Origin: Ligula intestinalis
Taxonomy: Eukaryota; Platyhelminthes; Cestoda; Diphyllobothriidea; Diphyllobothriidae
DNA: 64,000 nucleotides
Assembly (NCBI GenBank): GCA_036362985.1
Contig: JAYGXS010000009.1
Coordinates: forward strand, 21,141,481 to 21,205,480
Direction of reading: 5' to 3'
How positions within the stretch are numbered: position 1 is the first letter of the stretch; each line of letters starts with the position of its first letter. The notes beneath the pieces were generated by a model, which ran no database searches, was not told where the DNA came from, and saw only the letters and a program-made list of their open reading frames with translations. Shown here piece by piece: positions 45,001-54,699 of the stretch. The position numbers and the translations under genes are program-made.

Positions 45001-46892
45001 ACGTAAGCCCGAAACTTTTATCAAGCTTGTGACTTACTAAGAAAAATTTCGAGATTACCTCGTCAGCTAGGGCAGACCGAGGTGCGATATATCAGCTGAA
45101 TGTCCGCAGCAAAGAGAAAAAAACAAGAGACAGACAATACCAGCGATTGAGACCCAAGGCATTACGGGACAACTGTGCTCCGTAACGCCATCAATAAGCG
45201 ATCCACTACAACTGTTTATATATTTTATTGCAACCCACAGCCCGCGGCCCGACGATAAGGGCATCAGACATTCGATCCGGTTAGTTATCTAAACTTTTAT
45301 AGTCTTATTAAACTGGACTGACGTTGGCGCCAAACAATGACCCTGGTCATATGTGGCAGCTAGACACAGCGTCGTAACTGGAAAACTTAGCATGCGGCAA
45401 CAACAGTGCGCACTGTGATCTGTTCGTAGGTAGAAAGGTGTATCGGTTCTGAACCCTAAAATGGTTTTCTTCTCATAAAGACAGCTGGCCAGGCAAAATC
45501 CTCTTTCAGTAAATATATAAAACATGATAAACCACATTGGAAAACCGAACTACATAGTACTGCAATGTCCTGGACGGGAAAAATGATACAGATGTGAAGC
45601 TGTCATTCAAACTCTCCTTCAAAAACGACAAGAATGTGGCAAAAGAACTCACATTTATTAGTGCGGCCAAGATCTCTCGATCGCGCCAGTAAAAGCGACA
45701 GTAGAAACACCTTACCGACAAAGAGAGGGCGACTGATGTGGCCCTTTCGGGCTCATCGACCGTCATCAGTCAACTATACCCAACGGAAAGACTGCAGGAC
45801 CGGAGATTTGAATCCGCTTTCCCTGCTCATCGAGTGTTAGTAAATACAACACTCTAACAACTGGGCAACGGACTCCATCTGTCGGCTTCGATCAAACGTA
45901 GTAAAAATGTTGAAAGTGCATTTACTGATCCATAGTCCCTAGCAGTAATGTCATTTAGACCAGGGAATGTTGTCCCTGAAGTGGAAGTTTCAACAAAGAC
46001 ACAGGAAACCGAGATGACCATTTCTGGCTTATCAGGCGTCAGCAATCAGCCATACCCAATCATAGGTCTACATGACCCAGGATTCTTTCGTAATCAATCA
46101 AGCCAATCACCTTCAAGGCGGACACACATAGCACCTCAATGTGAAGACTACCACGCTCACACACTTCAGACGCCGCCCCTTCTGGATGCGGGCGCACGTT
46201 CATTCGACTGTTTACTTTCTTCGACCTATTCTCTACCACCCATGCACAGAACATACTATTCCTCCCCCCCTGGCGACGCACTTCGTCTCTTTCCACACGG
46301 AACTGGGAACCACTGAATCATAGGTTCGTCTTCCTGTCAGATCTAATCAGGAAGTTAGAAGTGCATTCACTGATCGAGTTGCGGGACACCTGTTTTAGAA
46401 ACCAACCATTGAATCAACTGGGTAGAGGAGAGTGGGGAGACTCACAGGAAGAACTGCCCACCAGAGGACTGGAGGTAGAACAGGAGTGCCTATAGAAATG
46501 CTGTCGTTCAACGCGGTAGAAGTCCTGCTGGGTGCCTGAAGCCTCTGCGTGGACTGCCTGGAAAGCACTGCTGCGCTTTTTCTCGCCCGCTACATCCTCC
46601 GCGGACCCGGAAGTGACAAAGTTCTGCAGAGAGGAGAGCGCATTGTTTGTGGCGATGCTGGCCTGCCCGGTGGAAGAAGAGGACTCCGTAAGCAGGGGAG
46701 ATGAGGGTGCATCCCCACAACCGCCGCCACCGGAGGCATTTTGTTGGCTCCTGTTGCCGGAAGAGCTTGCTTCTCCTCCTCCGCCTTCGGTCTGCTGCCG
46801 GGACCGCTGGGTCAACGGCGAGCAGGCGAAGGGGATGGTCTCCCAGACACTGTGGGAGTAGCGCAGCACATCGTAGTCTTTCACTGAGGCAC
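32872..46892 (-). CDS. JIP3/JIP4-type JNK-interacting scaffold, C-terminal half
   Basis: Eight minus-strand exons with consistent phases encode about 640 residues ending at a TAG: 46892-46446, 44031-43869, 42428-41922, 39206-39040, 37314-37126, 37025-36952, 33654-33462, 33056-32872. The family is MAPK8IP3/SPAG9 (UNC-16, Sunday driver), which links JNK signalling and kinesin/dynein cargo transport. Recognised propeller motifs are TVWLGCQNGDIFLHCS, RVFVSLADGHIVVFRR, CMCWVRDGVWISLRRQ with TMRLFDAFSY, ALQASPDHLWIGTQSGVVVL, VSIYGHSETVNFLTMVS, IMFAGGVGFV and GHLVAW near the C-terminus. All have counterparts in JIP3 in the same order. The N-terminal RH1, coiled-coil and RH2 regions were not found up to 64 kb and presumably lie beyond the right edge. 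JIP3 versus JIP4 cannot be decided; invertebrates usually have one gene. Confidence 0.9.
33462..33654 (-). CDS. JIP scaffold exon g (last blade)
   Basis: Encodes VSIYGHSETVNFLTMVS, a Pro/Arg-rich loop, and SSEELIMFAGGVGFVTHHV. It matches [20 protein letters not shown] and ALVLSGGEGYIDF of JIP3. Acceptor is a T-run then GCGCAG, donor T/GTAAGT. Confidence 0.93.
34160..34270 (-). mobile_element. Penelope-type terminal repeat fragment plus LINE tail
   Basis: GACTCGATCGCTGGAACAATAC and TTCGCCTGTCGCTTCAGGTA match the outer half of the hammerhead-like repeats. TAAATACCTTTGAACTCCCTC then matches the inverted LINE 3' tail. Confidence 0.4.
34610..36278 (-). pseudogene. CR1/jockey-like LINE reverse transcriptase, 5'-truncated
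   Basis: Reverse transcriptase of a non-LTR retrotransposon in the CR1/jockey group, in four frames. Landmarks: PGPDGIPAKLLKELAVELAE, KQHGFRGGRSCLTNLLF, KAFDTVPYQRLLYNLRRIGV, GVPQCSVLGPILFLIYID, MFADDLK (catalytic Asp pair kept) and the C-terminal RVQRRAIKLVRGQ region ending about 34684. One residue of the usual YIDD stretch is missing and PQGS is PQCS. Frameshifts lie near 36030, 35440 and 35045. The 5' end stops in a CT-repeat. Inserted in the JIP intron between exons f and g, same strand as the gene. Confidence 0.9.
36254..36278 (+). repeat. CT dinucleotide repeat at LINE 5' junction
   Basis: 25 bp of pure CT exactly where similarity to the LINE copy at 50.5 kb begins to fail. Confidence 0.9.
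36952..37025 (-). CDS. JIP scaffold exon f (short linker)
   Basis: 74 nt between a strong acceptor (TTTTTTGTCTGTTTGTAG) and donor TCG/GTGAGC. Encodes SSTPDLFMPSAMVNLSEAS. Phase fits both neighbours. The sequence is not conserved, as expected for the linker before the last blade. Confidence 0.75.
37126..37314 (-). CDS. JIP scaffold exon e (propeller blade)
   Basis: Encodes AVTALQASPDHLWIGTQSG, VVVLIPFTS and a Pro/Ser-rich tail. It matches RITALMVSCNRLWVGTGNG and VIISIPLTE of JIP3. Acceptor is CCCGTCCAG, donor CTG/GTACGT. Only 100 bp separates it from the next exon. Confidence 0.94.
37835..38490 (-). repeat. Family G copy split by a 460-bp insertion
   Basis: Body at 37835-37988 and head module at 38447-38490 match the uninterrupted copy at 16975-17200. 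The 37989-38446 stretch between them is absent from the other copies. That insert has a 70-codon frame but no family I recognise. Confidence 0.6.
39040..39206 (-). CDS. JIP scaffold exon d (propeller blade)
   Basis: Encodes FEVHPAATTQVKCMCWVRDG, VWISLRRQPTMRLFDAFSY and LQEVDLSTIL. These match [39 protein letters not shown] and LQDVDIEPYV of JIP3. Acceptor is CTCCCTCTACTGTAG, donor CTAG/GTGAGA. Confidence 0.95.
39554..39804. mobile_element. Inverted pair of Penelope-type terminal repeats
   Basis: Left part 39554-39641 has GATGCGATCACTGGAACAAG and CCTGACGTTTCAGATTTCC; right part 39731-39804 has the reverse (TCGAGTGATCGCATCTTCG). The hammerhead-like core is on the minus strand of the left part, ending GAAACGTCAGG. 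It is in a JIP scaffold intron. Confidence 0.6.
40370..40668 (-). repeat. Dispersed repeat family F copy
   Basis: Best-preserved F copy, read on minus: head CGACAGTTCGGTCGTCGATT and CCACCGCGTGCTCCACAGTA, then GGTGACTTGCGCTGCATC, CACTCTCTCCTCCC, AGTCACGAAGACTGGAGACG, and tail ACGTTCGGCATTTTTTTATG. Confidence 0.7.
41075..41400 (+). mobile_element. LTR-like repeat R2, plus orientation
   Basis: GAGCCAATGGGG (CCAAT), then CCCCTTAAATACTG (TATA-like) about 25 bp on, a body with GACCGACCACAGAAGG and GTGACAGTAAAGTAC, and an end with CAGGAACACACTCGGTTACA. Inverted relative to 31545-31870. Lies in the JIP intron between exons d and c. No internal region recognised beside it. Confidence 0.65.
41500..41620 (+). 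repeat. Family F tail fragment
   Basis: CAGTGTTCGGCGCGCAACCC, GAATAACGCCTGCTGTACCC and GGTCCAGCACATC match the F tail. Confidence 0.5.
41922..42428 (-). CDS. JIP scaffold exon c (blade with long insertion)
   Basis: Encodes HFSGRVFVSLADGHIVVFRR, an insertion of about 100 residues (Ala, Ser, Gly and Asp rich), then WDLSEACVITCGPPQHAVKA and LWAAYGNQILIIDT. JIP3 has VALADGTLAIFHR and WDLSNYHLLDLGRPHHSI separated by only a few residues. Donor is TC/GTGAGT. Confidence 0.93.
43869..44031 (-). CDS. JIP scaffold exon b (propeller blade)
   Basis: Encodes QQTVWLGCQNGDIFLHCS, then RYRCLQTTRMPSGVTAI. It matches PTMWLGAQNGCLYVHS and the following KCLHSIKLKDSILSIVH of JIP3. Acceptor is TTTTTTCCCCGCTTCAG, donor TG/GTAAGT. 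Confidence 0.92.
45710..45860 (-). repeat. SINE copy, diverged
   Basis: Minus strand: GGATTCAAATCTCCGG (box B-like), GGGTATAGTTGACTGATGAC and CTCTCTTTGTCGG. Head partly lost. Confidence 0.5.
45955..46085 (-). repeat. SINE 3' fragment
   Basis: Minus strand: GATTGGGTATGGCTGATTGC, AATAAGCC-like, AATGGTCATCTCGGTTTCC. Body only. Confidence 0.5.
46446..46892 (-). CDS. JIP scaffold exon a (linker, low complexity)
   Basis: Encodes ASVKDYDVLRYSHSVWETI, then about 100 residues rich in Ser, Gly, Gln and Asn, ending HSCSTSSPLVGSSS. In JIP3 a similarly disordered acidic/Ser-rich linker sits just before the LPTMWLG propeller blade. Acceptor is a T-run then GCAACATAG; donor T/GTGAGT. Family similarity is weak apart from position; phase fits the next exon. 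Confidence 0.7.
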
Positions 46893-47167
46893 CTATGTTG
46901 CATAAAAAAGGGGCGGTAAGGTCAAAGACGTTTAATGCAGTTTATTGTGGTCAAACTGGCCTTTACAAGAACACTAATTGACCGTAAAGACACCAGACTA
47001 CTGGCCCCAATTGGCCATGTAGATAGTAGAAACTCAGCACAGATTTGCTTGGGAACAAAGTCGCATTGTTGGCTCCTGTCCATATAAGAAAAGCCAGGAT
47101 TTTCTAACGGTCATAAACTCCGATGACTCGTGCATTAATGGGCACATCGAATTGAGTGCTATATACA

Positions 47168-47944
47168 GGGTGACCCAGAAGTAACTGACCCTTTTGATTT
47201 GCCAATAAAACGAAAACTATTAACGCTAGGATATTGAAACTGGTTTTATTTGAAAGAAAAACCTTTTTATTTTTTATAAGAACTAGGTTTTGAATATAAT
47301 GTCTTTTAAATGATGGCCATGGTTGCTTTGACAAATTAGGGTTCGTTTTTGGTCGTGTCAATAACGCTCCTTAGTGTATCAGGCGATAGTTGTCTTATTT
47401 CAGAACAAATGTTGTTTTTAAGTTCTTGCAAATTTGTTGGATTTGTTACATAAACCTTTGAATTCAGGTAGCCCCATAAGAAGAAATCGCACGGGGTCAA
47501 ATCTGGAGATCAAGGGGGCAAATGAATGTTGCGAAATTGAGAAATCAAATGATTTGGAAAGCACTCATTTAACAATGTCATCGTTTCTTTTGCTGTATGG
47601 GCCGTGGCTCCATCCTGTTGAAACCAAGTATAGCGTAGGCCATGTCTGTCAATTTCAGGAATTAGAAATTCGCTCATCATAGTTCGGTATCTTTCACCCT
47701 TAACTGTTACTCTTGCGCCATCATTATTTTCAAAAAAGTATGGGCCAATCACATTGGAAGCAGTTATTCCGCACTATACCGTCACACGAAGAGAATGCAG
47801 CAGTCTTTCTTGAATTTCTCTTGGATTTTCATCGCACCAAATTCTAGAATTATGTCTTTCGAATAAAACAAGTTTCCATATCCTAGCGTTAATAGTTTGC
47901 ATTCTATCAGCAAATCAAAAGGGTCAGTTACTTCTGGGAGCATG
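47168..47944 (-). mobile_element. Internally deleted mariner-like transposon
   Basis: Inverted ends of about 70 bp: CCCAGAAGTAACTGACCC at 47174 and its complement ending 47938. The left outer end reads TACAGGGTGACCC, a mariner-like terminus at a TA. Between them, minus strand, is the transposase catalytic region: IGPYFFENNDGARVTV, TWFQQDGATAHTAKETM with the second catalytic Asp, and a C-terminal piece SFKRHYIQNLV. The DNA-binding N-terminus is deleted, and stops and frameshifts are present. Length about 780 bp against about 1.3 kb for a full mariner. Confidence 0.88.
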
Positions 47945-48199
47945 GAAAAGACGGTAGCCAAACAGTTATTGGTCAAAATGACTAGGAATTATTGATTTTG
48001 TTCAGGCAGGTTTAAAATTCTAGCGATTCACTACACTCACTACAGGTCTGACAACGACTACCTGGGGTGCTGCTGTCGAAAATTGAAACAATAAAGTCTG
48101 CTATCTTTTCCCAAAGAACTTCGTCCATTGAACTAATAAAGTATGAAGGGGAAAGCAGGTATCCCAAAAAACATAAAACACATTAGTTTTTTGGGCAAA

Positions 48200-48550
48200 G
48201 TACCAAACATTGTCGAGTAAGTTTTCGACACTGGTTCCCCAGTTCGCACAACTTAATGATACGGTTGATTATGAAGATAAGAAGGAAATTGTCTACAGGG
48301 TCTCGTGCGCAGATTGTGGCTGAAAGGTAAAATCCGCCTCCATACGCAGTCCTGAACGCAATCAGGAGGCGTGATAATCAATCTCAAGTGGCAATGCACA
48401 CCGTTCACACAGAGCACAACTGCGATTGGGACAAAACTCGCATATTCGGAGTCTGTCCCTCCAAAAAGCCGAGTTTCTTGAGGCCCTACGCACTCTGATG
48501 ACTTGTGCATTAATCGGTACAAAACTTCACGGAGAAGAGAACCGCTCAAT
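48200..48550 (+). pseudogene. Penelope-like element GIY-YIG endonuclease domain, broken
   Basis: Plus-strand frames read EDKKEIVYRVSCADCG, then a shifted stretch with NQSQVAMHTVHTEHNCDWDK, TRIFGVCPSKKAEFLEALRT and INRYKT. Penelope endonucleases show VVYRIPC..C, H-x-x-FDW, REFLEA and INRH-type motifs in this order. One stop and one frameshift. Together with the RT remnant at 28.8 kb it shows that Penelope-like elements have been active in this genome. Confidence 0.75.
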
Positions 48551-48829
48551 GCAGACGGTCAGTGCTAGTCGCTAATTAAAACACACACGAAATGCCCATC
48601 GAATTTTAAAGAACGTTCGAAATGTTACTTTTTATATTCAAATCTGACAAAGACCGCAGGAACCGACATCAAAAAAATACTCTACGAGGTCTATAACTTT
48701 TTTCAAAGAACTGATTTACCCTCAACTAATAGAATAGATTGAGGCGGACGCCAACAGCACTCCCCCCTTCGTTCTCAAAGGCTCGCTGCCCCATCGCCGT
48801 GTTGTCATAAGCAACCATTCCGATGCTTG

Positions 48830-49290
48830 CTACTCGCGCCCCCGCTCCCCAAGGCTTGACCTCGCAGCTGCCTCTGGCTAACCGATAACAGCTGCGTCAA
48901 CGGCCCCTGTTCTTCGGCATGCCTGTGGACCCGACAAATGACCTCAGCTTATTTCAGCAAATAACCGCGCCTGCCTAAGGACCACTTGACTAAGACACCC
49001 CTCGGCCGATGCAGGAAAGACCTTTGCAGGCGAAATGTCCTCGGGTAACTTGTAACACATCAATGACAGAACACTTGGACTCGCTTCACAGTCATGTAAA
49101 ACCAACTGCCATCACCCCACACAACAGACAGTTAGCACCCTCAGGCCTGGATGGACGCAATCAGGACCAGCCACTGCCACATGAGACAGCAACTCAGGGT
49201 TCTGTACACAATAAAACCGTCATTCTGGTGACTCTTGCCTTTTTATCTCCAATCTGGGATTCGGCCTGATGATTGTAGTGATCTAGGCAC
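48830..49290 (+). mobile_element. LTR-like repeat R3 copy 1
   Basis: Direct repeat of 63480-63935: GGCTTGACCTCGCAGCTGCC, CTGGCTAACCGATAACA, TTCGGCCGATGCAG-type, AAAGACCTTTGCAGGCGA, CATCAATGACAGAACACTTG, GGTTCTGTACACAATAAAAC and GCCTGATGATTGTAGTGATC. The CACAATAAA near the end is a poly(A)-like signal as in an LTR. The 14.2 kb between copies holds other repeats, so they need not be one element. Confidence 0.6.
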
Positions 49291-49439
49291 AAACACTACA
49301 TAGACCGCTACAGTATACAGGGCCTATTAGCTAACACGTCGAAACTGGAAACTTCCATACAGGCGGTGACGGCTCGAGGGTCGATTTCAAGCACTTCAAT
49401 CGCGTGCTTCAAAGCAGGCCGGAGGCAGGCGTGGTGACA

Positions 49440-50220
49440 TTCACGTGAATTAGATTATGGTGATGGTTGACTTGCGCTGTCTCTACAGCACTCTCTCCTC
49501 CTCGGCTCCCACGTGGATCCCGGAGGCAGGGGAGGGCGCAGGTGTCTGGCAGGGCACAACTGTGCTCCTAAGTGCGCCACCACCACGCCGTCATTTTAAT
49601 CACCACCGTTGCCACGCTCCTGAACTCCACCGCAGCTTTCGCCCGTCTATCAGAGCTCCCCAGAAGGAAGCTGTCGCGTCGAATCTATCGGATCTACTCA
49701 TTGATGTCTCTGCCATCATGAGAGGTTTCCGGCGTCTTCACCAGAAAGCCCTTGTCAACGCAGAACTCAGCCACCAGCCCACACTGTCCATCAAGGCGGC
49801 TATCCAGCTCCGATTGCGGCCTCGGAGCGACAACTCCCGACATCCTCACATCCGACAGCTGTCCCAATTGCGCCGTTTGTCCGCACGACTATCAGCATTT
49901 TTTGGCATTCAGTTCCCGGTCAAGCACCCAACCCAGCCTCTGTAGACCTTTGGCTCAAGTCAGCTGAGGTCCCAACTTTTTACCGTCTTCCAACTACAAC
50001 TAATTTGGATTCCGGTGGGCACTTTTGAATCAACGAGGGCTAGGACACACACCATGCTGCCAGATCTACAAAAACACTTGGCTAAGATGTTAGCCCAACA
50101 CCAAGAGGGTAGGAGCAGACGCAGGGATCCCAGCCCTGACAGCATGGACTTTCGTGCCACTACACACTATCTATTTGTAGCCAATATATTGGACAAAAAA
50201 TGGGTATCAGTAGATGTTGA
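49440..50220 (+). other. Open stretch with no recognised gene
   Basis: Starts with an F-like block (GACTTGCGCTGTCTC, CACTCTCTCCTCC), then open frames of 162 and 75 codons with Arg/Ser/His-rich translation. I recognise no domain. Possibly a degraded gag-like or other transposon region. Confidence 0.3.
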
Positions 50221-50230
50221 TGGGCAAAAG

Positions 50231-50478
50231 AAGCTTATGTAGGCCCACGCATATACCCTTAGTCCCACCATTTTGTCCTGCAAAAACAGTGAGGGAATAG
50301 CAAAAGCCAGAGAAGAAAATTTTTAGAACTAAGTATTGAGTGAAAAAATGCAGTCGAAGTTGCTTTCCGCAGCCACTGGTAGTAAGTTGTTCCGCATGTA
50401 AATTGGTTTGCGCGGCGCTTCGCGCTGCGGACTGTACTAATCTAACTCCAGAACGGTAAGTTGGACCTCAGGAGGCTG
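50231..50478 (+). mobile_element. Foldback MITE copy 3, 5' half
   Basis: AGCTTATGTAGGCCCACGC to AACGGTAAGTTGGACC, matching 57371-57626. The element breaks here and resumes at about 53141. Confidence 0.8.
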
Positions 50479-52445
50479 TTCAAAATCTATCGCAGAGAGA
50501 GGACCCCCGAATTGTACAATAGGTATAAGGCACAGAGAAACAAGGTTAAGAGCCTGATACGAATTAGCCGACAAAACTTCGAGAGTAATCTAATAAATCG
50601 TGCAGTAGGAAACCCAAAGCTTTTCTAAAGCTACGTTAGGCAATGCACTCGAAATAGAGACCCTATTCCTCTGCTAAAAACAGACGACGGTGTAGAAATT
50701 TGCGAGATTAACGAAAAGGCGGAACATCTATCCTGCTTCTTTCAGTCGGTCCTTACGAGAGAGGCTGAGTTCACCGCTATTAACTGCAGTGTGGGTGTGA
50801 TCCAGACCATAGACTCGGTTGCACTCACGGAAGCTACCGTTCTGCGAGAACTTCTACAGCTTAAAGAAACGAAGTCGTCAGGTCCGGATGATATACCTGC
50901 AAATCTATTAAAAGAGCTAGCCATAGAGTTGGCGGTACCCTGTACCTAATCTTCCGAGCTTCTCTTAATACTGGACAAGTGCCACCCGATTGGAAGACAG
51001 CGTGGATCTCACCCATCCACAAAAGTGGAAGTCGGGCGACCGCAAATAACTATAGACCGGTCAGCCTCACCTCAATATCCTGCAAGCTTATGGAACGCAT
51101 AGTCAAACGCGAGCTGATGCACTTTTTGGAGCAACATCAACTTCTTTCTGATAAGCAGCACGGATTCCGCAGGGGAAGGTCCTGCTTGACCAATCTGCTC
51201 TATTGTCTAGAACAATGGACCCGAGCGATCGATGAAGGGAATACGGTGCATACAGTCTTCGTAGACTTCAAGAAGGCGTTTGACACGGTGCCCCATCAAC
51301 GTCTCTTATACAAGCTCAGCCGCATAGGGGTAAGGGGAAACTTTTTGCAGTGAATAGCAAACTTCTTGACTGGTCGTACCCAGACCGTATGTATTGGCGA
51401 ACAGCGGTCGGCGGAGGTAGCAGTTGAGAGCGAGGTTCCACAGGGATCTGTTCTTGGCCCTATTCTCTTCCTTATATATATTGATGACTGCATAAGCGGA
51501 CTAGACTGCGAAATCGCAATGTTTGCTGATGACATAAAACATTGGAAGGTCATACGCAACCAAGACGATGAATTAAACCTCCAGGCAAATTTGCATAGAC
51601 TGGAGCAATGGTCAACCCTTTGGCTCATGCCATTCAACGTGGCCAAATGCAACCTAATGCGCTTTGGTAGAACCAGCACTACGCCTCGGAGGGTGTATTA
51701 CCTGAATCACACGCCGCTGCCAGAGGTAGAGGCTCAGAAAGACCTGGGGGTGTGGTTTACGCCTTCACCGAAGCCATCACTCCACGTCCTGAAAGTGGCT
51801 AAATCCGCAATGTCGAGCTTGTATCTAATCAAGCGCGCCTCTGCTAAGTTTGACAAAGCTGTATTTGGAAAGGTATTCGGGACGTTCGTGCGACCTCAAC
51901 AGGAATTTGCCATCCAAGCCTGGAGACCTTGGACAGCCAAAGACAAAAAAACATCGAAAGGGTACATAGACGCGCAACAGTATTAGTACGAGGCCAAAGG
52001 AACCTCCCTTATGAGACTCGATTGGTTAATCTTGACTTGTTTCCTCTGGATTACAGGCAGCTACGTGGGGACCTAATCCAGGCATTTCGCATGTTGCGTG
52101 GTCAGGATTGCTGCCTCCAAACAAATGACTTCTTTGAGCGGGCCACCACCTCTAGGCTGCGAGGACACCCCCTCAAATTACGTGTGACTGGGGCAAGACT
52201 AGACCCAAGAAAATTCTTTTTCTCTAAGAGGGTAATCCAGGCATGGAATGCCCTTCCTGCGGATATTGTCATGTCCCCTTCCGTGGATGTTTTTAAGGCA
52301 AACCTAGACCGATTAAATGAGTATCGTCACGAATAAGTACTCCAAATCCAATCACTCAAGTATTCCGTATCTAAAAAATTGAAGCGCTCTACATCCAAAT
52401 CCTGAAATGCTATAAATATATACTAATAGTAATTTGTAAGTAGTA
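50479..52445 (+). pseudogene. CR1/jockey-like LINE reverse transcriptase, 5'-truncated
   Basis: Same LINE family as 34.6-36.3 kb. Encodes the apurinic endonuclease-RT linker (ELYNRYKAQRNKVKSLIR), then PPDWKTAWISPIHKSGS, KQHGFRRGRSCLTNLLY, KAFDTVPHQRLLYKLSRIGV, VPQGSVLGPILFLIYIDDC, MFADDIKHWK and a C-terminal region ending YRHE. Damage: TAA at about 50625, frameshift near 50941, TGA at 51351-51353, and a -1 shift at an A7 run near 51943. The 3' UTR is AT-rich and ends near 52445 without a poly(A) tail. It has landed inside a MITE. Confidence 0.92.
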
Positions 52446-52669
52446 TTATTATTAGTACTTAACCAAATGAGTTTCAGACATTATCTAGCTATGACGTCTC
52501 TGCTCACTATGCGATCTGTGCCGATCGTGTCTACGGACGCATCTACCGCACCTATGGTCCTAGGCTACGCGGCCCTGGCACACCCTTTCTCGTATCGACC
52601 GACTGCTGACGACGTGGCGGGTTCCTCGGCTCTTGGCATGACAAAGGCGTATCATGGTTGCATCTCCGG

Positions 52670-53095
52670 TCTTCGGGACGTTCTCGTGACTCCGAGGTCT
52701 CCTCCTCGTATGGTCCTTCGGATGTAGATATTACTCGTCATGGACGCCATGGCTACCGTCAACATTCACAGAAGCATCATGCCCCTATCATTCACATACT
52801 TCCCCACGAGCGACAGTTTTTCTCCTAAAACTAAAAATGACATTCCATTTTGAATTATGAGCCAGCCTTCGGAGTTTTTTCACTGTCTGCTCTTCTTCCT
52901 CAGTTACACTGCTGGCTCGTGTAAACTGAGTGTGAGTTTATTACTTGAAACAAGCGAGTAGTCGTTTGAAATTATGTCAACGACTTCTTTGGAATGTTCG
53001 GCATTGCCGATGCATTTCTTAAATCCTATGTACCAAGAGGGAGTTCAAAGGCGTTTGCCAACATTTCCTTTAATAAATTTGACTTGACTAACTAC
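52670..53095 (+). mobile_element. Truncated LINE 3' region, copy 1
   Basis: Shares CGGATGTAGATATTACT-type, TTTTTCTCCTAAAA, TTTTTTCACTGTCTGCTCTT and GAGTTCAAAGGCGTTTGCC with 54700-55080. Ends CTTTAATAAATTTGACTTGAC, the same tail seen inverted at 21055. Confidence 0.55.
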
Positions 53096-53140
53096 CGCGG
53101 ACAACGATGGAAATGACAATTCTACAATCGAGATTCATTA

Positions 53141-53285
53141 AAAAATGTAGATGACCTCCTAACCACCATTTCCATTATTTCGGGAAATTCAATAAACCTG
53201 CAGTTTGATAGGCGGGTTTTCCCGCAATAAGTTAAACGATAATATAGATTAGGAAAATGGGCAAAGGAAGCTTATGTAGCCGACA
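53141..53285 (+). mobile_element. Foldback MITE copy 3, 3' part
   Basis: GTAGATGACCTCCTAACCACC to GATTAGGAAAATGGGC matches the middle of the intact copies. It is truncated before the 3' inverted repeat, at a second AGCTTATGTAG in direct orientation. Confidence 0.7.
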
Positions 53286-53967
53286 GCTGTTTTAAGGCTT
53301 TTCATCTGCTAACTCTCGTGCTGTTTTACACGTTGAATCTCTGCATACAATAGCTTAGCCTGCCAGGGTTCTAAGTTTGCACTGTTGCTGGTTGTTTTGA
53401 CAGCCTCACAAACAACACTTGCCGTAGTTTACTTCAAAATGTACCCTCTCATTGTCAGAGAAATTATTGCGCTTTGCGAGTGTGCCTAGTTGCGTTTTTC
53501 TGAGAATCATTGATTTTTTTCGCTAACATTATTTACTTCCTCTCTAGCGTCTGTGGAAGCAAACGAAAGGTAGTTTCCTTGCCACAGGATTTCTCCAATT
53601 AAATGCACAAATAATCTAGGCATTCGTCTTCTATTCGACAGCTTTTCGCGGTTATTTCGTCGACATGGGAGGCATTCTTCCGTAGACAGTGCTACTGGCG
53701 GCCTCTGGAACGCCTCCATCTCCTATGATAACACCAGTTCTCGCACCAGCACAGACAGAATCCGCATCGACACTCCGGGCACATCCGGAGAGCCCTTTGC
53801 CAAACTCCAGTATCTTCGTGAACCTCCGTAAGTTATTTATACGGAGCTTTCCCCAGCAGTGCCGTCTGCCACTGGAGGTGTTTAACCTCAACGGTTTTTA
53901 TCCCGAAATTATGATACTTCTTCCTTACGTTATTGCACAGTGATTAGGGTATATTGTGTATGGAAGG

Positions 53968-54126
53968 GGATCCGACAATGCAAAGTGAGACCGGAATGGC
54001 CATTTCTAGCTTATTAGCCGTCATCAGCCTGTCATACCCAATCCCAGGTGTGGATCACCCGAGATTCGAACTCGGGACCTTTGGTCATTGAGTTTACCAT
54101 TGTACCATTGCACCACGGTCTCGTTG
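53968..54126 (-). repeat. tRNA-derived SINE copy 3
   Basis: Minus strand: CCGTGGTGCAATGGTACAATG, box B AGTTCGAATCTCGGG (54060-54074), then GGTATGACAGGCTGATGACG and AATGGCCATTCCGGTC. Confidence 0.78.
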
Positions 54127-54699
54127 CTTCTTCGGTTTAGATCGGGAGTATGTAGAGATCGCCGATTTATGTGTAGCTTTTGGCATCGCACCTGTCTAGA
54201 ATGGTCGTTTCGGGAGTATTTGCTTGTACTAACTCGGTATACCATAAGTTCAGGTCACAATGACACTCTTTTTGCCATGGACATGGGCCAACTGGCTCGT
54301 AGCGCCACGCACTATTATTTTGTCTAGGCTGGGCTAGGCTGGTGTCGGTCGTTTATTTCTTTTTGCCGCAGTTAATGCAATGCGCTTACCTGTGTTTTTC
54401 TGCGCTATTTACGTTCGCACGAGGTCAAAGGACTACATAGAAACTCACGCCTGATAGCTGCATAGTTTGGAGGCAGATAATCATGGCCGTAAAAAAACAG
54501 TGAGTGGACTAGAACCTCAAAGAAAAAACCTAGGAATGCTTCATGCAGTCAGACCAGGTACGTCTGATGTTAGCGTTACTCAAACTTCATCTGTAAGTCC
54601 ACACGCATATGGACATGGGCTGAACTTAGAGATAATCCTGTAAAAACTTGAATATCTGTGAACCGTGAGGATCTTATCAGCGATCGCATCTGTCCAGCC

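Noticed and set aside
46532..46861. Plus-strand open frame of 109 codons
   Set aside because: Antisense to JIP exon a; no recognisable domain.
48253..48549. Minus-strand open frame of 98 codons as a JIP exon
   Set aside because: The plus strand of this stretch encodes Penelope GIY-YIG motifs; the minus frame has no JIP similarity or splice sites.
49457..49945. 162-codon plus-strand open frame as a gene
   Set aside because: Starts in a family F-like repeat block, biased Arg/Ser/His translation, no domain recognised; kept only as an unexplained open stretch.
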